Assembly (NCBI GenBank): GCA_963756425.1
Contig: CAVWNW010000008.1
Location: forward strand, 248,001 to 312,000
DNA length: 64,000 bases
Source of the DNA: DASQUK01 sp963756425
Lineage (GTDB): Bacteria > Actinomycetota > Acidimicrobiia > Acidimicrobiales > VFJN01
Direction of reading: 5' to 3'
Made by a program: the position numbers and the translations under genes. Below, in pieces: positions 17,723 through 26,054 of this stretch (positions are counted from its first letter, which is position 1; each line of letters opens with the position of its first letter). The notes below the pieces were generated by a model. It was given only the letters and a program-made list of their open reading frames with translations. It ran no database searches and was not told where the DNA came from.

Positions 17723-19945
17723 TCACGGGTCCTTGGGCAGGCCCAGGAGGCGCTCCGCGATCACATTGCGCTGGATCTCGCTGGTGCCGCCGGCGATGGA
17801 GAGCGCTCGGTTCCCGAGGAACCCAGCGATCCAGGTGCCCCCGGGCCCGTCCGTCAGCGCAGCCTCGGGACCCAGCAGCGCCAGTCCCGCCTCCTGCACC
17901 GCCTGCTCGTGCTCGACGGCCGCCAGCTTGCGCACGCTGGCCTCCGGGCCGCCCGCCCCGCTCCCGCCCGGCCCAGTGCCCAGCGCCCGCAGCGTCGTGC
18001 GCAGCCCCAGCACCGCTATCGCGTGGGCGTCGACGACCAGCCCTCCGAGCCGGTCGAGGACCAGCGGGTCGCTGAGCATGCCCTCGGACTCGGCCAGCTC
18101 GAACAGGGCGCTGACGCCCGGGCCGAACGATGACGCCTCCGCCATCGACACCCGCTCGTTGGCCAGCGTCGTGCGCGCGTACGCCCAGCCCTCGGTCGGC
18201 GAGCCGACGACGCAGTCGTCGGGCACGAACACGCCGGTCAGGAAGATCTCGTTGAACATCGCCGAGCCCGTCAGCTCCCGGAGGGGCCGGATGTCGATGC
18301 CCGGCGTGGTCATGTCCACCAGGAAGCAGCCGATCCCCTGGTGCTTGGTGACGCCGACATCGGTGCGGGCCAGGCATATGGCCCAGTCGGCGTCCCGGGC
18401 CATCGACGTCCACACCTTCTGGCCGGTGATCGACCAGCCACCGTCGACGCGCTCGGCTCGCGTCGACAGCGAGGCCAGGTCACTGCCCGCGCCCGGCTCC
18501 GAGAACATCTGGCACCAGCTGATCTCGCCCCGTAGCGACGGGGAGATGAAGCGCTCCTGCTGCTCCGGGCTGCCGTGGGCGATGAGGGTGGGAAGGACCC
18601 AGCCGGCGACCGCCAGGTGCGCCCGGCGGATGTGGCCCGCGCGCAGCTCCTGGTCGATCACCAGCTGCTCGACCGGCGACGCGTCCCGGCCCCAGGGGCG
18701 CGGCCAATAGGGCGCCAAGTAGCCCGCATCGGCCAGCCGGCGCCGCCACTCGGACCGGTCGTGGTCCCGCAGGTCTGCGACGAACTCCCGCACCTCGGCC
18801 CGCAACGGCTCGGCCTCGGGGGGCAGCTCGACGGTCAACGACCGGCGCTCGCCGGCGGCCACCGCCTCGGCCATGCGGCGCCGGGCCACCCCCGGCGCGG
18901 GCAGCAAGTGGCGGATGGCGCTGGCGCGCTTGAGGAACAGGTGCGCGTCGTGCTCCCACGTGTAGCCGATCCCCCCGAGGACCTGGATGCAGTCCATGGC
19001 GGTGCGAAAGCCCGCCTCGGGCGCCAGCGCGGCCGCGGCCGACTGCGCCACGGTGGCGCCCTCCTCGGCGGGCCCGTCTAGGCAGCGGGCCGCATCCCAG
19101 ACGGCGGCCCGCGCCGCCTCCAGCCTTACGAGCATGTCGGCGCACCGGTGCTTCACCGCCTGGAACTGGCCGATGGGCCGGCCGAACTGCACCCGCACCG
19201 CGGCGTAGTCGGCCGCGGTGCGCACGCACCAGTCCGCAACCCCCAGCGCCTCGGCGCCGGCGAGCAGCTCGGCCAGCCGGACGATCCCCTCGCCGCCCGC
19301 GGCATCCCCGGCGGTGCTCGACAGCCAGCGCTCGGGCCCGACGTCGACTCCGTCGAGCCCGACCTCCGCGAGCCCGCGTGTGGCGTCGACGCTGGCCAGC
19401 GCCTTGACCTCGGCATCGGCGCGATCGACCACGCACCACGCCACGCGGTCCCGATGGGTGACCGGGAGCACGAACCGGTCGGCGAGCGAGCCGCCCCACA
19501 CCCCGCGGGCGCGTCCCGACACCCGCCCGCCGTCGTCGACCACCAGGTCGCCGGCGAGGGCCAGGCCGCCCGCCATGGTCCCGTCGACCAGCGGGCGGGC
19601 CAGTTCGGGGTCGGCGGCCCAGCGGTCGACAGCCACCGCCGCCACCACCGTGGGCAGCAGCGGGCCCGGCGTGCACCAGCGGCCGAGCTCCTCGAGGACC
19701 ACCGCCAGCTCGGCCAGTCCGTAGCCCTGGCCGCCGCGGTCGACGTCCACCGCCAGGCCGAGCCAGCCCAGCTCGGCGACCTCCGCCCACCACGGCGGCA
19801 GGGCCTCGCCCTCGTGCCCGTTCCCGGCCGCCGGGGTGGGTGCCTCGAGCGCCGCCCGCGCCTCGGCCAGGAGCCCGCGGGCCTCGGCCCAGCGCCGCAC
19901 GGTTGCGGCCAGCTCGGTGTGGTCGTCGGTGACGGCCAAGCCCAC
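17723..19945 (-). CDS. Fused double acyl-CoA dehydrogenase (FadE34-like)
   Basis: 740 residues holding two acyl-CoA dehydrogenase modules in tandem. Residues ~1-370 form the first (VQFGRPIGQFQAVKHRCADM, QVLGGIGYTWEHDAHLFLKR); residues ~385-740 the second (WCQMFSEPGAGSDLASLSTR, GQKVWTSMARDADWAICLAR, VFVPDDCVVG, GGTSEIQRNVIAERLLGLP). This architecture is known from mycobacterial FadE34, which acts on CoA thioesters of steroid side chains, and substitutes for an alpha2-beta2 enzyme. GTG start directly abuts the ferredoxin stop; third gene of the kinase-ferredoxin-dehydrogenase operon behind operator copy C. Confidence 0.9.
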   Translation of the reverse strand: MGLAVTDDHTELAATVRRWAEARGLLAEARAALEAPTPAAGNGHEGEALPPWWAEVAELGWLGLAVDVDRGGQGYGLAELAVVLEELGRWCTPGPLLPTVVAAVAVDRWAADPELARPLVDGTMAGGLALAGDLVVDDGGRVSGRARGVWGGSLADRFVLPVTHRDRVAWCVVDRADAEVKALASVDATRGLAEVGLDGVDVGPERWLSSTAGDAAGGEGIVRLAELLAGAEALGVADWCVRTAADYAAVRVQFGRPIGQFQAVKHRCADMLVRLEAARAAVWDAARCLDGPAEEGATVAQSAAAALAPEAGFRTAMDCIQVLGGIGYTWEHDAHLFLKRASAIRHLLPAPGVARRRMAEAVAAGERRSLTVELPPEAEPLRAEVREFVADLRDHDRSEWRRRLADAGYLAPYWPRPWGRDASPVEQLVIDQELRAGHIRRAHLAVAGWVLPTLIAHGSPEQQERFISPSLRGEISWCQMFSEPGAGSDLASLSTRAERVDGGWSITGQKVWTSMARDADWAICLARTDVGVTKHQGIGCFLVDMTTPGIDIRPLRELTGSAMFNEIFLTGVFVPDDCVVGSPTEGWAYARTTLANERVSMAEASSFGPGVSALFELAESEGMLSDPLVLDRLGGLVVDAHAIAVLGLRTTLRALGTGPGGSGAGGPEASVRKLAAVEHEQAVQEAGLALLGPEAALTDGPGGTWIAGFLGNRALSIAGGTSEIQRNVIAERLLGLPKDP

Positions 19946-20179
19946 CTAATCGCCTTCCTTCTGCCGCTCCCCGGCGTCGTCCTGAATGCTGATGGCGTTC
20001 ACGGGGCAGCCCTCGACCGCGGCGCGCACGTCCGTGGGGTCGTCGCCCCCGGGATCGACGACCACCGACTTCAATCCGTCGTCGAGCTCGAAGGTGCTGG
20101 GCGCGTAGAAGCTGCAGTTGCCCGAGCCGATGCAGCGCTCGCGGTCGACCACGATGTGCCGGCCACCCCGCTCGCTCAT
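19946..20179 (-). CDS. [3Fe-4S]-type ferredoxin
   Basis: 77-residue single-cluster ferredoxin. The cluster ligands are visible as RCIGSGNCSFYAP (Cys-x5-Cys) and the distal GCPVNAI, the pattern of actinobacterial [3Fe-4S] ferredoxins that reduce cytochromes P450. The P450 gene at 43968-45263 has no adjacent ferredoxin and shares the same operator type, so this protein is a candidate donor. ATGA overlap with the kinase upstream and zero-gap junction with the dehydrogenase downstream. Confidence 0.88.
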   Translation of the reverse strand: MSERGGRHIVVDRERCIGSGNCSFYAPSTFELDDGLKSVVVDPGGDDPTDVRAAVEGCPVNAISIQDDAGERQKEGD

Positions 20180-21540
20180 GTGGCCAGCTCGCGGTAGCGG
20201 GCGTAGCGCTCGCCGGCGGCGGCGACCCACCGTGGGTCGGGTTCGACGCGGCGACCGTGGCGCGCCCAGCGGCCCGCCCCGGCGGAGGACTCCTCGAGCC
20301 CGGCGGTCACGCGGGCGAGGTACGCCGCGCCCAGCGCCGCGCCCTCGGGCACGGCCACGGGGTCGACCGGCAGCCCGGTGCCGTCGGCCAGGGCGTGCAC
20401 CCACGCGGCGTCGCGCACGCCGCCCCCCGTCGCGACGATGCGCCGGGCGGAGCCGGCTACCCCGCCGAGGTCGAGCATGTGGCGGGCGGCGAACGCCGAC
20501 GCCTCGTACGCAGCGCGGCGGACCGCGGCGGCGTCGAGCCCGATGTCGAGGTCGTGGAGCGACGCCCGCCGGTCCGGGTCGTGCAGCGGCACGCGTTCGC
20601 CCCGCAGGTAGGGCTGCCAGACGGGGACCCGCCGGGGATCGACGGGTGCATCGGACGCGCCGGGCGCCAGCGTGCGCTTGGCCCAGCCGACGAACAGGCC
20701 GCCGGAATTGGACGGACCTCCGATGAGGCTCTTGCCCGGCGCGGTGTGCGGGACGGTCCACACACCCGCCGCCTCGCGCCATTCGGGGACCACGGCCCAC
20801 ACGATCAGCGTCGAGCCCAGGATCACCAGCACGTCCCCGTCGTTGTCCGCGCCGGCGACGAACTGCTCGGCGAGGGCGTCGATGGTGCCGCCGCCCAACG
20901 GCGCGCCCCCAGCGTGGTCGACACGACCGACGGGCTCGGTTCCCACGACGATCTGCGGCAGCCTGGCGACGTCGTCGACACCCGCCTTGGCGGCCACTGC
21001 CGCGTCCCAACCCTGGAAGTCGAACAGCGGCAGCGCCGTCATGGCCACGGTCGTCTCGATGGCGGCCGTGCCGCACAGCGCCCGGTTGGCCACCGCCTGC
21101 GCCGGCCAGTAGCCGCCGGCGTCGGGATATTCCCGGGCGAGCCACTCGAGGAACCGCACCAGTTCGCCGGAGCTGGCCGGATCGGCCGTCGGGTCGCCCC
21201 CCGCCCCCCGGGCGTCGCCGTAGAGCAGCCCGTCGGAGACGGGGACCCCGCTGTCGTCGACCGCGCACAGCGACGGGACCATGGCGGCCACGTTCACACC
21301 CCGCACGGCAAGCGGTTCGCCGTCCGGGTCGCGGGCGGTGAGCACCTGGCCCAAGGCCTCGAGGACGCCATCGCGCCACGACGAGCGGGCGTCGTGCGCC
21401 AGCTCGCCGGCGTGGCGGGCGTGCAGCGGGCGGGTGACGCGGCTGCGAGCCAGAACCCGGCCCTCGCCGTCGGCCGCCACGGCCTTCACCGAGGTGGTCC
21501 CGATGTCGATGCCGACGGTCACCTCGCTGGGCATTCCCAC
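20176..21540 (-). CDS. FGGY-family carbohydrate kinase (xylulokinase-like)
   Basis: 454-residue sugar kinase. Phosphate loop VGIDIGTTSVKAVAADGEG at the N terminus, SLCAVDDSGVPV in the middle of domain I, VILGSTLIVWAV, and the C-terminal FGGY-type ATPase loop IVATGGGVRDAAWVHALADG followed by GAALGAAYLA. Substrate is a ketose or polyol by family. It heads an operon with a ferredoxin and a fused acyl-CoA dehydrogenase, which is unexpected company for a sugar kinase. Operator copy C is ten bases upstream of its ATG. Confidence 0.85.
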   Translation of the reverse strand: MGMPSEVTVGIDIGTTSVKAVAADGEGRVLARSRVTRPLHARHAGELAHDARSSWRDGVLEALGQVLTARDPDGEPLAVRGVNVAAMVPSLCAVDDSGVPVSDGLLYGDARGAGGDPTADPASSGELVRFLEWLAREYPDAGGYWPAQAVANRALCGTAAIETTVAMTALPLFDFQGWDAAVAAKAGVDDVARLPQIVVGTEPVGRVDHAGGAPLGGGTIDALAEQFVAGADNDGDVLVILGSTLIVWAVVPEWREAAGVWTVPHTAPGKSLIGGPSNSGGLFVGWAKRTLAPGASDAPVDPRRVPVWQPYLRGERVPLHDPDRRASLHDLDIGLDAAAVRRAAYEASAFAARHMLDLGGVAGSARRIVATGGGVRDAAWVHALADGTGLPVDPVAVPEGAALGAAYLARVTAGLEESSAGAGRWARHGRRVEPDPRWVAAAGERYARYRELAT

Positions 21541-21549
21541 CTCTCAAGA

Positions 21550-21565
21550 CTGACACTGGCGTCAG
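21550..21565. promoter_or_regulatory. CTGAC-N6-GTCAG operator, copy C
   Basis: CTGACACTGGCGTCAG, ten bases upstream of the kinase start. On the minus strand a TACATT -10-like box lies just upstream (about 21569-21574), so the site occupies the transcription start region of the kinase operon. Confidence 0.78.
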
Positions 21566-21603
21566 GCGGAATGTATCGTGCGCCCACCCCACACCGAAGA
21601 GGC

Positions 21604-21619
21604 GTGACACGCGCGTCAG
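21604..21619. promoter_or_regulatory. CTGAC-N6-GTCAG operator, copy D
   Basis: GTGACACGCGCGTCAG, one arm base different from consensus, upstream of the plus-strand SDR at 21654 and immediately followed by TACGCT, a -10-like box. With copy C it places one operator in front of each divergent operon. Confidence 0.75.
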
Positions 21620-21653
21620 ATACGCTCGCCGTCGACGACGGGAGGACGGTGTC

Positions 21654-22478
21654 ATGAGCGCATTGCCGACGCTTGAGGGGGCCAGGGTCCTCGTCACCGG
21701 GGCGTCGTCGGGCATCGGGGCGGCGCTGGCTCCGATGCTGGCGGCGAGCGGCGCCACCGTGGGGATCGCTGCGAGGCGCACGGACCGGCTGTCGGGTGTG
21801 CTCGACGCCTGCCGCGCGGCCTCGGCCGGTGGTGCCGGCGGGGCCGATGGTGCCGGCCACCGCATGTGGACCTCGGACCTGTCCGACCCCGACGCCGCCG
21901 CCCGCCTGGCGGTCGAGGCCTGGGATACCTTCGGCGGCCTCGACGCCGTGGTCAACAACGCCGCCCGACCGATGCGGCGGCCCGTCCAGCGCCTGGCCAT
22001 GGATGTCGTCGAGGACGTGATGCGCACCAACTTCTTCTCGCCCGTGGCGCTGAGCCTGGCGGTGCTGCCTCGCATGCTGGAGCGCGACCGGGGCGTGATC
22101 GTCAACGTGGGCAGCCTGGCCGGCCGGGTCGGCTCGCCCCGCGAGGCGGCGTACGCGGCCTCGAAGTTCGCGCTGCACGGGTGGTCCGAGGTTATGGCCG
22201 TCGACCTCTGGGCCACCGGGGTCGAGGTGCGCCTCATCGTCCCCGGGGCAATCGCCACGGAGATCTGGGACCAGCCCGGCAACGATCCCTCGCCCTACGG
22301 CGGCCCGTTCGAACCCGCGGAGACGGTGGCCGCCGCCATCCGCGAGTCGCTGGTGAGCGACGGGTTCGAGCGCTACGTGCCCGACCTCAAGTCCGTCGTC
22401 GAGTTCAAGACGTCGGATATCGACGCCTTCATGCAGGGCGCTGTCGACTACTTCTCGAGCCAGGAGCAGACGCGTTGA
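21654..22478 (+). CDS. Short-chain dehydrogenase/reductase
   Basis: 274-residue classical SDR with TGASSGIGAALAPMLAASGA, DLSDPDAAAR, VVNNAARPMRR, the catalytic Ser in NVGSLAGRVGSPRE and the YAASK catalytic pair. A ribosome site GGGAGGACGG precedes the ATG. The final TGA overlaps the TTG start of the next gene (TTGA). Substrate is unknown. Controlled from the promoter region with operator copies C and D. Confidence 0.86.
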   Translation: MSALPTLEGARVLVTGASSGIGAALAPMLAASGATVGIAARRTDRLSGVLDACRAASAGGAGGADGAGHRMWTSDLSDPDAAARLAVEAWDTFGGLDAVVNNAARPMRRPVQRLAMDVVEDVMRTNFFSPVALSLAVLPRMLERDRGVIVNVGSLAGRVGSPREAAYAASKFALHGWSEVMAVDLWATGVEVRLIVPGAIATEIWDQPGNDPSPYGGPFEPAETVAAAIRESLVSDGFERYVPDLKSVVEFKTSDIDAFMQGAVDYFSSQEQTR

Positions 22479-23737
22479 GGGCGCTCCAGTTCCTGGGCGA
22501 GGCCGAGTCCCTGCCCGAGCGGCAGTTGGAGCGGGAGGCACGTCCCGACGAGCTGCCCCAGGACGCTCCGCGGCTCCTGCGCAACCTGGCGTCGACGCCC
22601 ATGGCGCTCGTCGAGCTGCCGGAGCCGCGGCTGCTCGGAGATGACTGGCTGGTGCTCCACACCCGTGTCACCGGCATCTGCGGGTCCGACACCAAGCAGG
22701 TCCTCATGGACTTCGAGGACGGCACCGACAACATGATGACCGCCTTCATCTCGTTCCCCCAGGTGCTGGGGCACGAGGTGGTCGCCACCGTGAACGAGGC
22801 CGGGCCCGCCGTCGGCGGTGTCGAGCCGGGGCAACGGATCGTGCTGTATCCGAACCTCGGTTGCCGCGCCCGCGGGATCGCGCCGCTGTGCCCGGCCTGC
22901 GCCCGGGGGGACTACCAGATCTGCGCCAACTTCCACCAGGGCGGGCTGTCGGTCGGCATCCACACCGGCAACGCCGTCGAGGCAACCGGCGGCTTCGCCG
23001 AGCGGCTGCCGGCGCACGAATCGATGGTGGTCACGGTGCCCGACGGCATCGAGGACGAGCTGGCGGTGTTGGCCGACCCGTGGTCGGTGTCGTTCCACGC
23101 GATCACCCGCAACCCGCCGACCCCTGGGAGCCGGGCCGTGGTGTACGGGGCCGGGGCCCTGGGATCGACCACCACGGCGATCCTCCGCCAGCTCTATCCG
23201 AGCGTCGAGGTGGCGACGGTTGCGCGCTGGCCCGGCCAGGCGAGGCATGCCGCGGCGCTGGGCGCAGAGGTGTTCGCGCCCGAGCCGGTCGAGGAGCTCG
23301 TCGAAGCGCTGGCCGCCTGGTCGGGGGCGACGCTCCGCCGACCGTGGGAGGGGCTGCCCGTGGCCTACCCCGGCCACATCGACGTGATCTACGACACCGT
23401 CGGCTCCCCCGCCACGACGGAGGTCGCCCTGCGCGTACTGCGGGAGCAGGGCACGCTGGTGCAGCTGGGCGTGAGCTCGCCCGGGCGGTTCGAATGGACG
23501 CCCTGGTACTTCAAGGAACTGCGCCTCATGGGCTCCAACGCCTTCGGCGACGAGACCTTCGAGGGCCGGCGCCAGCACGCATACCGGCACTTCTTCGGCC
23601 TGCTGGCCGACGGCCGCATCGACCTGTCGGGAATGCTCACGCACCGCTTCCGCCTCGACGACTGGCGCGAGGCGTTCTCCACGCTCGTGCACCAGGGCGA
23701 GACCGGCGCCATCAAGGTGGCGTTCGACTTCCGGTAG
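22475..23737 (+). CDS. Zinc-binding alcohol dehydrogenase with TTG start
   Basis: 420-residue MDR enzyme. After an unusual ~60-residue leader come TRVTGICGSDTKQVL (catalytic zinc), LGHEVVATV, the cysteine-rich CRARGIAPLCPACARGDYQIC, ADPWSVSFHAI and the Rossmann stretch AVVYGAGALGSTTTAILRQL. The TTG start is chosen because it overlaps the SDR stop and has AGGAG eight bases upstream; no ATG/GTG fits. The structural-zinc region is longer than in the dehydrogenase at 11440. Acts on an alcohol produced in the same pathway, presumably. Confidence 0.85.
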   Translation: MRALQFLGEAESLPERQLEREARPDELPQDAPRLLRNLASTPMALVELPEPRLLGDDWLVLHTRVTGICGSDTKQVLMDFEDGTDNMMTAFISFPQVLGHEVVATVNEAGPAVGGVEPGQRIVLYPNLGCRARGIAPLCPACARGDYQICANFHQGGLSVGIHTGNAVEATGGFAERLPAHESMVVTVPDGIEDELAVLADPWSVSFHAITRNPPTPGSRAVVYGAGALGSTTTAILRQLYPSVEVATVARWPGQARHAAALGAEVFAPEPVEELVEALAAWSGATLRRPWEGLPVAYPGHIDVIYDTVGSPATTEVALRVLREQGTLVQLGVSSPGRFEWTPWYFKELRLMGSNAFGDETFEGRRQHAYRHFFGLLADGRIDLSGMLTHRFRLDDWREAFSTLVHQGETGAIKVAFDFR

Positions 23738-23743
23738 CTCACA

Positions 23744-23767
23744 CCAACCCACAAGTTGGGGGGTTGG
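23744..23767. terminator. Candidate bidirectional terminator
   Basis: CCAACCC (23744-23750) and GGGTTGG (23761-23767) form a seven-base stem in the 34-base gap between two convergent genes, the alcohol dehydrogenase and the minus-strand acyl-CoA dehydrogenase. No U-tract follows. Confidence 0.4.
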
Positions 23768-23771
23768 GGGG

Positions 23772-24797
23772 TCAGATCAGCGACCGGCCCCCGTCGACCC
23801 GGGCGCGGAGCAGCCGGGCCAGGCGGGCGCGGTGGTGTGTGGCGTCGCCGAAGGCGACGGCATCGAGCTGCGCCCGCTTCACGTACAGGTGGAGATCGTG
23901 GTCCCAGGTGAAGCCGATGCCGCCGTGCACCTGGAGGGCCGACGCCAGCACGCGGGCGGCGGCGTCGCTGCACCACGCCTTGGCCGTCGACGCGGCGATC
24001 GCGCGGTCGTCGGCGCCGGCGTCCACGTCGCCGAGCGTCCAGGCCGCCCAGTAGACGGCCGACCGCATGCCCTCGACGTCGACCAACATGTCGGCGCAGC
24101 GGTGCTTGACCGCTTGGAAGCTGCCGATGGGCCGTCCGAACTGAACCCGGTCCTTGGCGTAGGCCACCGCCAGGTCGAGCGCCCGCTGGGCTACACCCAG
24201 CAGTTCTGCGGCGTAGGCCACCGCGGCGACGTCCAGGTGTCGGGCGACCTCAGCGCCGCCCCCCACCTCCACGCGAGTGGCGTCGGCGAGCGAAGCGGAC
24301 CGGAGCCAGCCGAGCTGCCGGGTGACGTCCATCGCCGGCTCGGCGGCCGGACGCCGCTCCCCCAGCTCGATCGCCATCAGCCGGTCGTCCTCGGGCACCA
24401 GGACCACGTCCGCCGCCGGTGCGTAGACGCACGGTTCGCCGAGGCGCGCGGCGCAGGCCGCCACCGCCTCGCCGGCGACCAGTGGCGGCCCCCAGGTGGA
24501 GTCGGCCAGGGCGTCGAGCGCGACCATCTGGCCGAGGACCGGCGCCGGCGCCACGTGGGCGCCCACCTGCTCGAGGACGATGGCGGCCTCGACCCAGCCC
24601 AGGCCGACGCCGCCCAACTTCTCGGGGACCGCCACGCCGCACCAGCCCTGGTCCACCATGGCCCCCCACAGACCCGGGTCGGGCTGCCCACCCCGGTCCA
24701 CGGCGCTGCGGACCACCGGCATCGGCGAGCGTCCCGCCAGCAGGTCGGCGGCGGCGTCCCGCAGCGCTCGCTGGTCGGGCGAGAGCTCGAAGTCCAC
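23772..24797 (-). CDS. Acyl-CoA dehydrogenase, short (beta-type) subunit
   Basis: 341-residue acyl-CoA dehydrogenase, shorter than the usual ~380. FELSPDQRALRDAAADLL at the start, VQFGRPIGSFQAVKHRCADM and QVHGGIGFTWDHDLHLYVKR at the C terminus; the normal substrate-loop region LFSEPGAGSD is missing. It resembles the first half of the fused enzyme at 17723-19945 and, in sterol-degrading actinobacteria, FadE29-like subunits that pair with a partner. The partner is very likely the divergent gene at 24861. GTG start with a TACGCT box eight bases upstream. Confidence 0.86.
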   Translation of the reverse strand: MDFELSPDQRALRDAAADLLAGRSPMPVVRSAVDRGGQPDPGLWGAMVDQGWCGVAVPEKLGGVGLGWVEAAIVLEQVGAHVAPAPVLGQMVALDALADSTWGPPLVAGEAVAACAARLGEPCVYAPAADVVLVPEDDRLMAIELGERRPAAEPAMDVTRQLGWLRSASLADATRVEVGGGAEVARHLDVAAVAYAAELLGVAQRALDLAVAYAKDRVQFGRPIGSFQAVKHRCADMLVDVEGMRSAVYWAAWTLGDVDAGADDRAIAASTAKAWCSDAAARVLASALQVHGGIGFTWDHDLHLYVKRAQLDAVAFGDATHHRARLARLLRARVDGGRSLI

Positions 24798-24805
24798 GGA
24801 GGGCG

Positions 24806-24811
24806 AGCGTA
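24806..24811 (-). promoter_or_regulatory. Leaderless-type -10 box, minus strand
   Basis: TACGCT on the minus strand, eight bases before the GTG at 24797. It partly abuts operator copy E, so the operator would occlude this promoter. Confidence 0.5.
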
Positions 24812-24812
24812 A

Positions 24813-24828
24813 CTGACGGTCACGTCAC
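24813..24828. promoter_or_regulatory. CTGAC-N6-GTCAG operator, copy E
   Basis: CTGACGGTCACGTCAC in the 63-base gap between the two divergent acyl-CoA dehydrogenases. A single site could control both transcripts. One outer base departs from consensus. Confidence 0.72.
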
Positions 24829-24848
24829 CTCCGGATGTGGCGGCCACC

Positions 24849-24854
24849 TACGAT
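24849..24854 (+). promoter_or_regulatory. Leaderless-type -10 box, plus strand
   Basis: TACGAT followed by six bases and the GTG at 24861. It fixes the start of the plus-strand dehydrogenase downstream of an in-frame upstream codon. Confidence 0.5.
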
Positions 24855-24860
24855 GCGCGT

Positions 24861-26054
24861 GTGGATCTGACGCCCACGGCCGAGCAGCGGCGCCTGCGCG
24901 CGGAGTGCCGGCAATGGCTCGAGACGAACCTGCCGTGGGAGTATGGCGTCGGCCTGCCGCCGCGTCACGCGTCGCTGGACGACGAGGTGGCGTTCGGCCG
25001 GGACTGGCAGCGCCGGCTCGCCGACGGCCGCTGGGTCGGCGTGACCTGGCCCGAGGCCTACGGCGGCCGGGGCGCCGGCGCGCTCGCCCACTACGTCGTC
25101 CAGGAGGAGCTGGCCCGGGCCCGCGCCCCCGAGCTGGTCGGCCGCATCGGGGTCAACCTCGTGGGGCCGACCCTCCTGGCGCATGGCACCGAGGATCAGC
25201 GGCGGCGCTGGCTGCCCGGCATCCTGCGGGCCGAAATCCTCTTCTGCCAGCTGTTCAGCGAGCCGGGAGCCGGCAGCGACCTGGCGTCGCTGGCGACGCG
25301 GGCCCAGCGTTCGGCGGGCCGCGACGGCTGGGTGCTCGACGGCCAGAAGGTGTGGACGTCCTACGCCCAGTTCGCCGACTGGGGGCTGTGCCTGGCCCGC
25401 ACCAACCCCGACGTGCGCAAGCAGGCGGGCATCACGGCCTTCGCCGTCGACATGACCGCCTCGGGTGTCGACGTGCGCCCGCTGCGGCAGATCACCGGCG
25501 AGTTCGACTTCAACGAGGTCTTTCTCGACGGGGTCTTCGTGCCCGACGACTGCGTGATCGGCGAGGTCGACGCGGGATGGCGGGTGTCCGGCTCCACCCT
25601 CGCCCACGAACGGGGCACGAATCCCCGCCAACTCGTCATCCACGGCCAGCACCTGGACGAGGTACTGCGGTTGGCGGCCGACCGCGGGGCGTTCGACGAT
25701 CCCCACACCGCCCAGCGGCTGGCGCAGGCGTTCGTCGAGGTCAAGCTGTTCCAGCTCCACAACTGGCGCTCGCTGTCGCGACTGGAGGCGGGTGAACCGA
25801 TCGGGCCCGAGGGCTCGGCGCTCAAGCTCTACTGGTCGGAGATGAGCCAGCGCCTCCACTCGCTCGCGCTCGACGTGCTCGGCCCGGCCGCACCCCTGGC
25901 TGCGGGCGCGGCCGACAACCCCGGGGACGGCGAGTGGCAGCGCTCGTGGCTCTACTACCAGGCGGCGTCGATCTTCGCGGGCACCAACGAGATCCAGCGC
26001 ACAATCATCGGCGAGCGGGTGCTCGGCCTGCCACGGGAAGGGACCCCGGCATGA
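24861..26054 (+). CDS. Acyl-CoA dehydrogenase, long (alpha-type) subunit
   Basis: 397 residues: FCQLFSEPGAGSDLASLATR, GQKVWTSYAQFADWGLCLAR, VFVPDDCVIG and the C-terminal GTNEIQRTIIGERVLGLP. It matches the second half of the fused enzyme at 17723-19945 and FadE28-like partners in steroid-type heteromers. The divergent gene at 23772-24797 supplies the complementary half, so an alpha2-beta2 flavoenzyme that introduces a double bond into a bulky acyl-CoA is likely. The stop overlaps the hydratase ATG. Confidence 0.88.
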   Translation: MDLTPTAEQRRLRAECRQWLETNLPWEYGVGLPPRHASLDDEVAFGRDWQRRLADGRWVGVTWPEAYGGRGAGALAHYVVQEELARARAPELVGRIGVNLVGPTLLAHGTEDQRRRWLPGILRAEILFCQLFSEPGAGSDLASLATRAQRSAGRDGWVLDGQKVWTSYAQFADWGLCLARTNPDVRKQAGITAFAVDMTASGVDVRPLRQITGEFDFNEVFLDGVFVPDDCVIGEVDAGWRVSGSTLAHERGTNPRQLVIHGQHLDEVLRLAADRGAFDDPHTAQRLAQAFVEVKLFQLHNWRSLSRLEAGEPIGPEGSALKLYWSEMSQRLHSLALDVLGPAAPLAAGAADNPGDGEWQRSWLYYQAASIFAGTNEIQRTIIGERVLGLPREGTPA

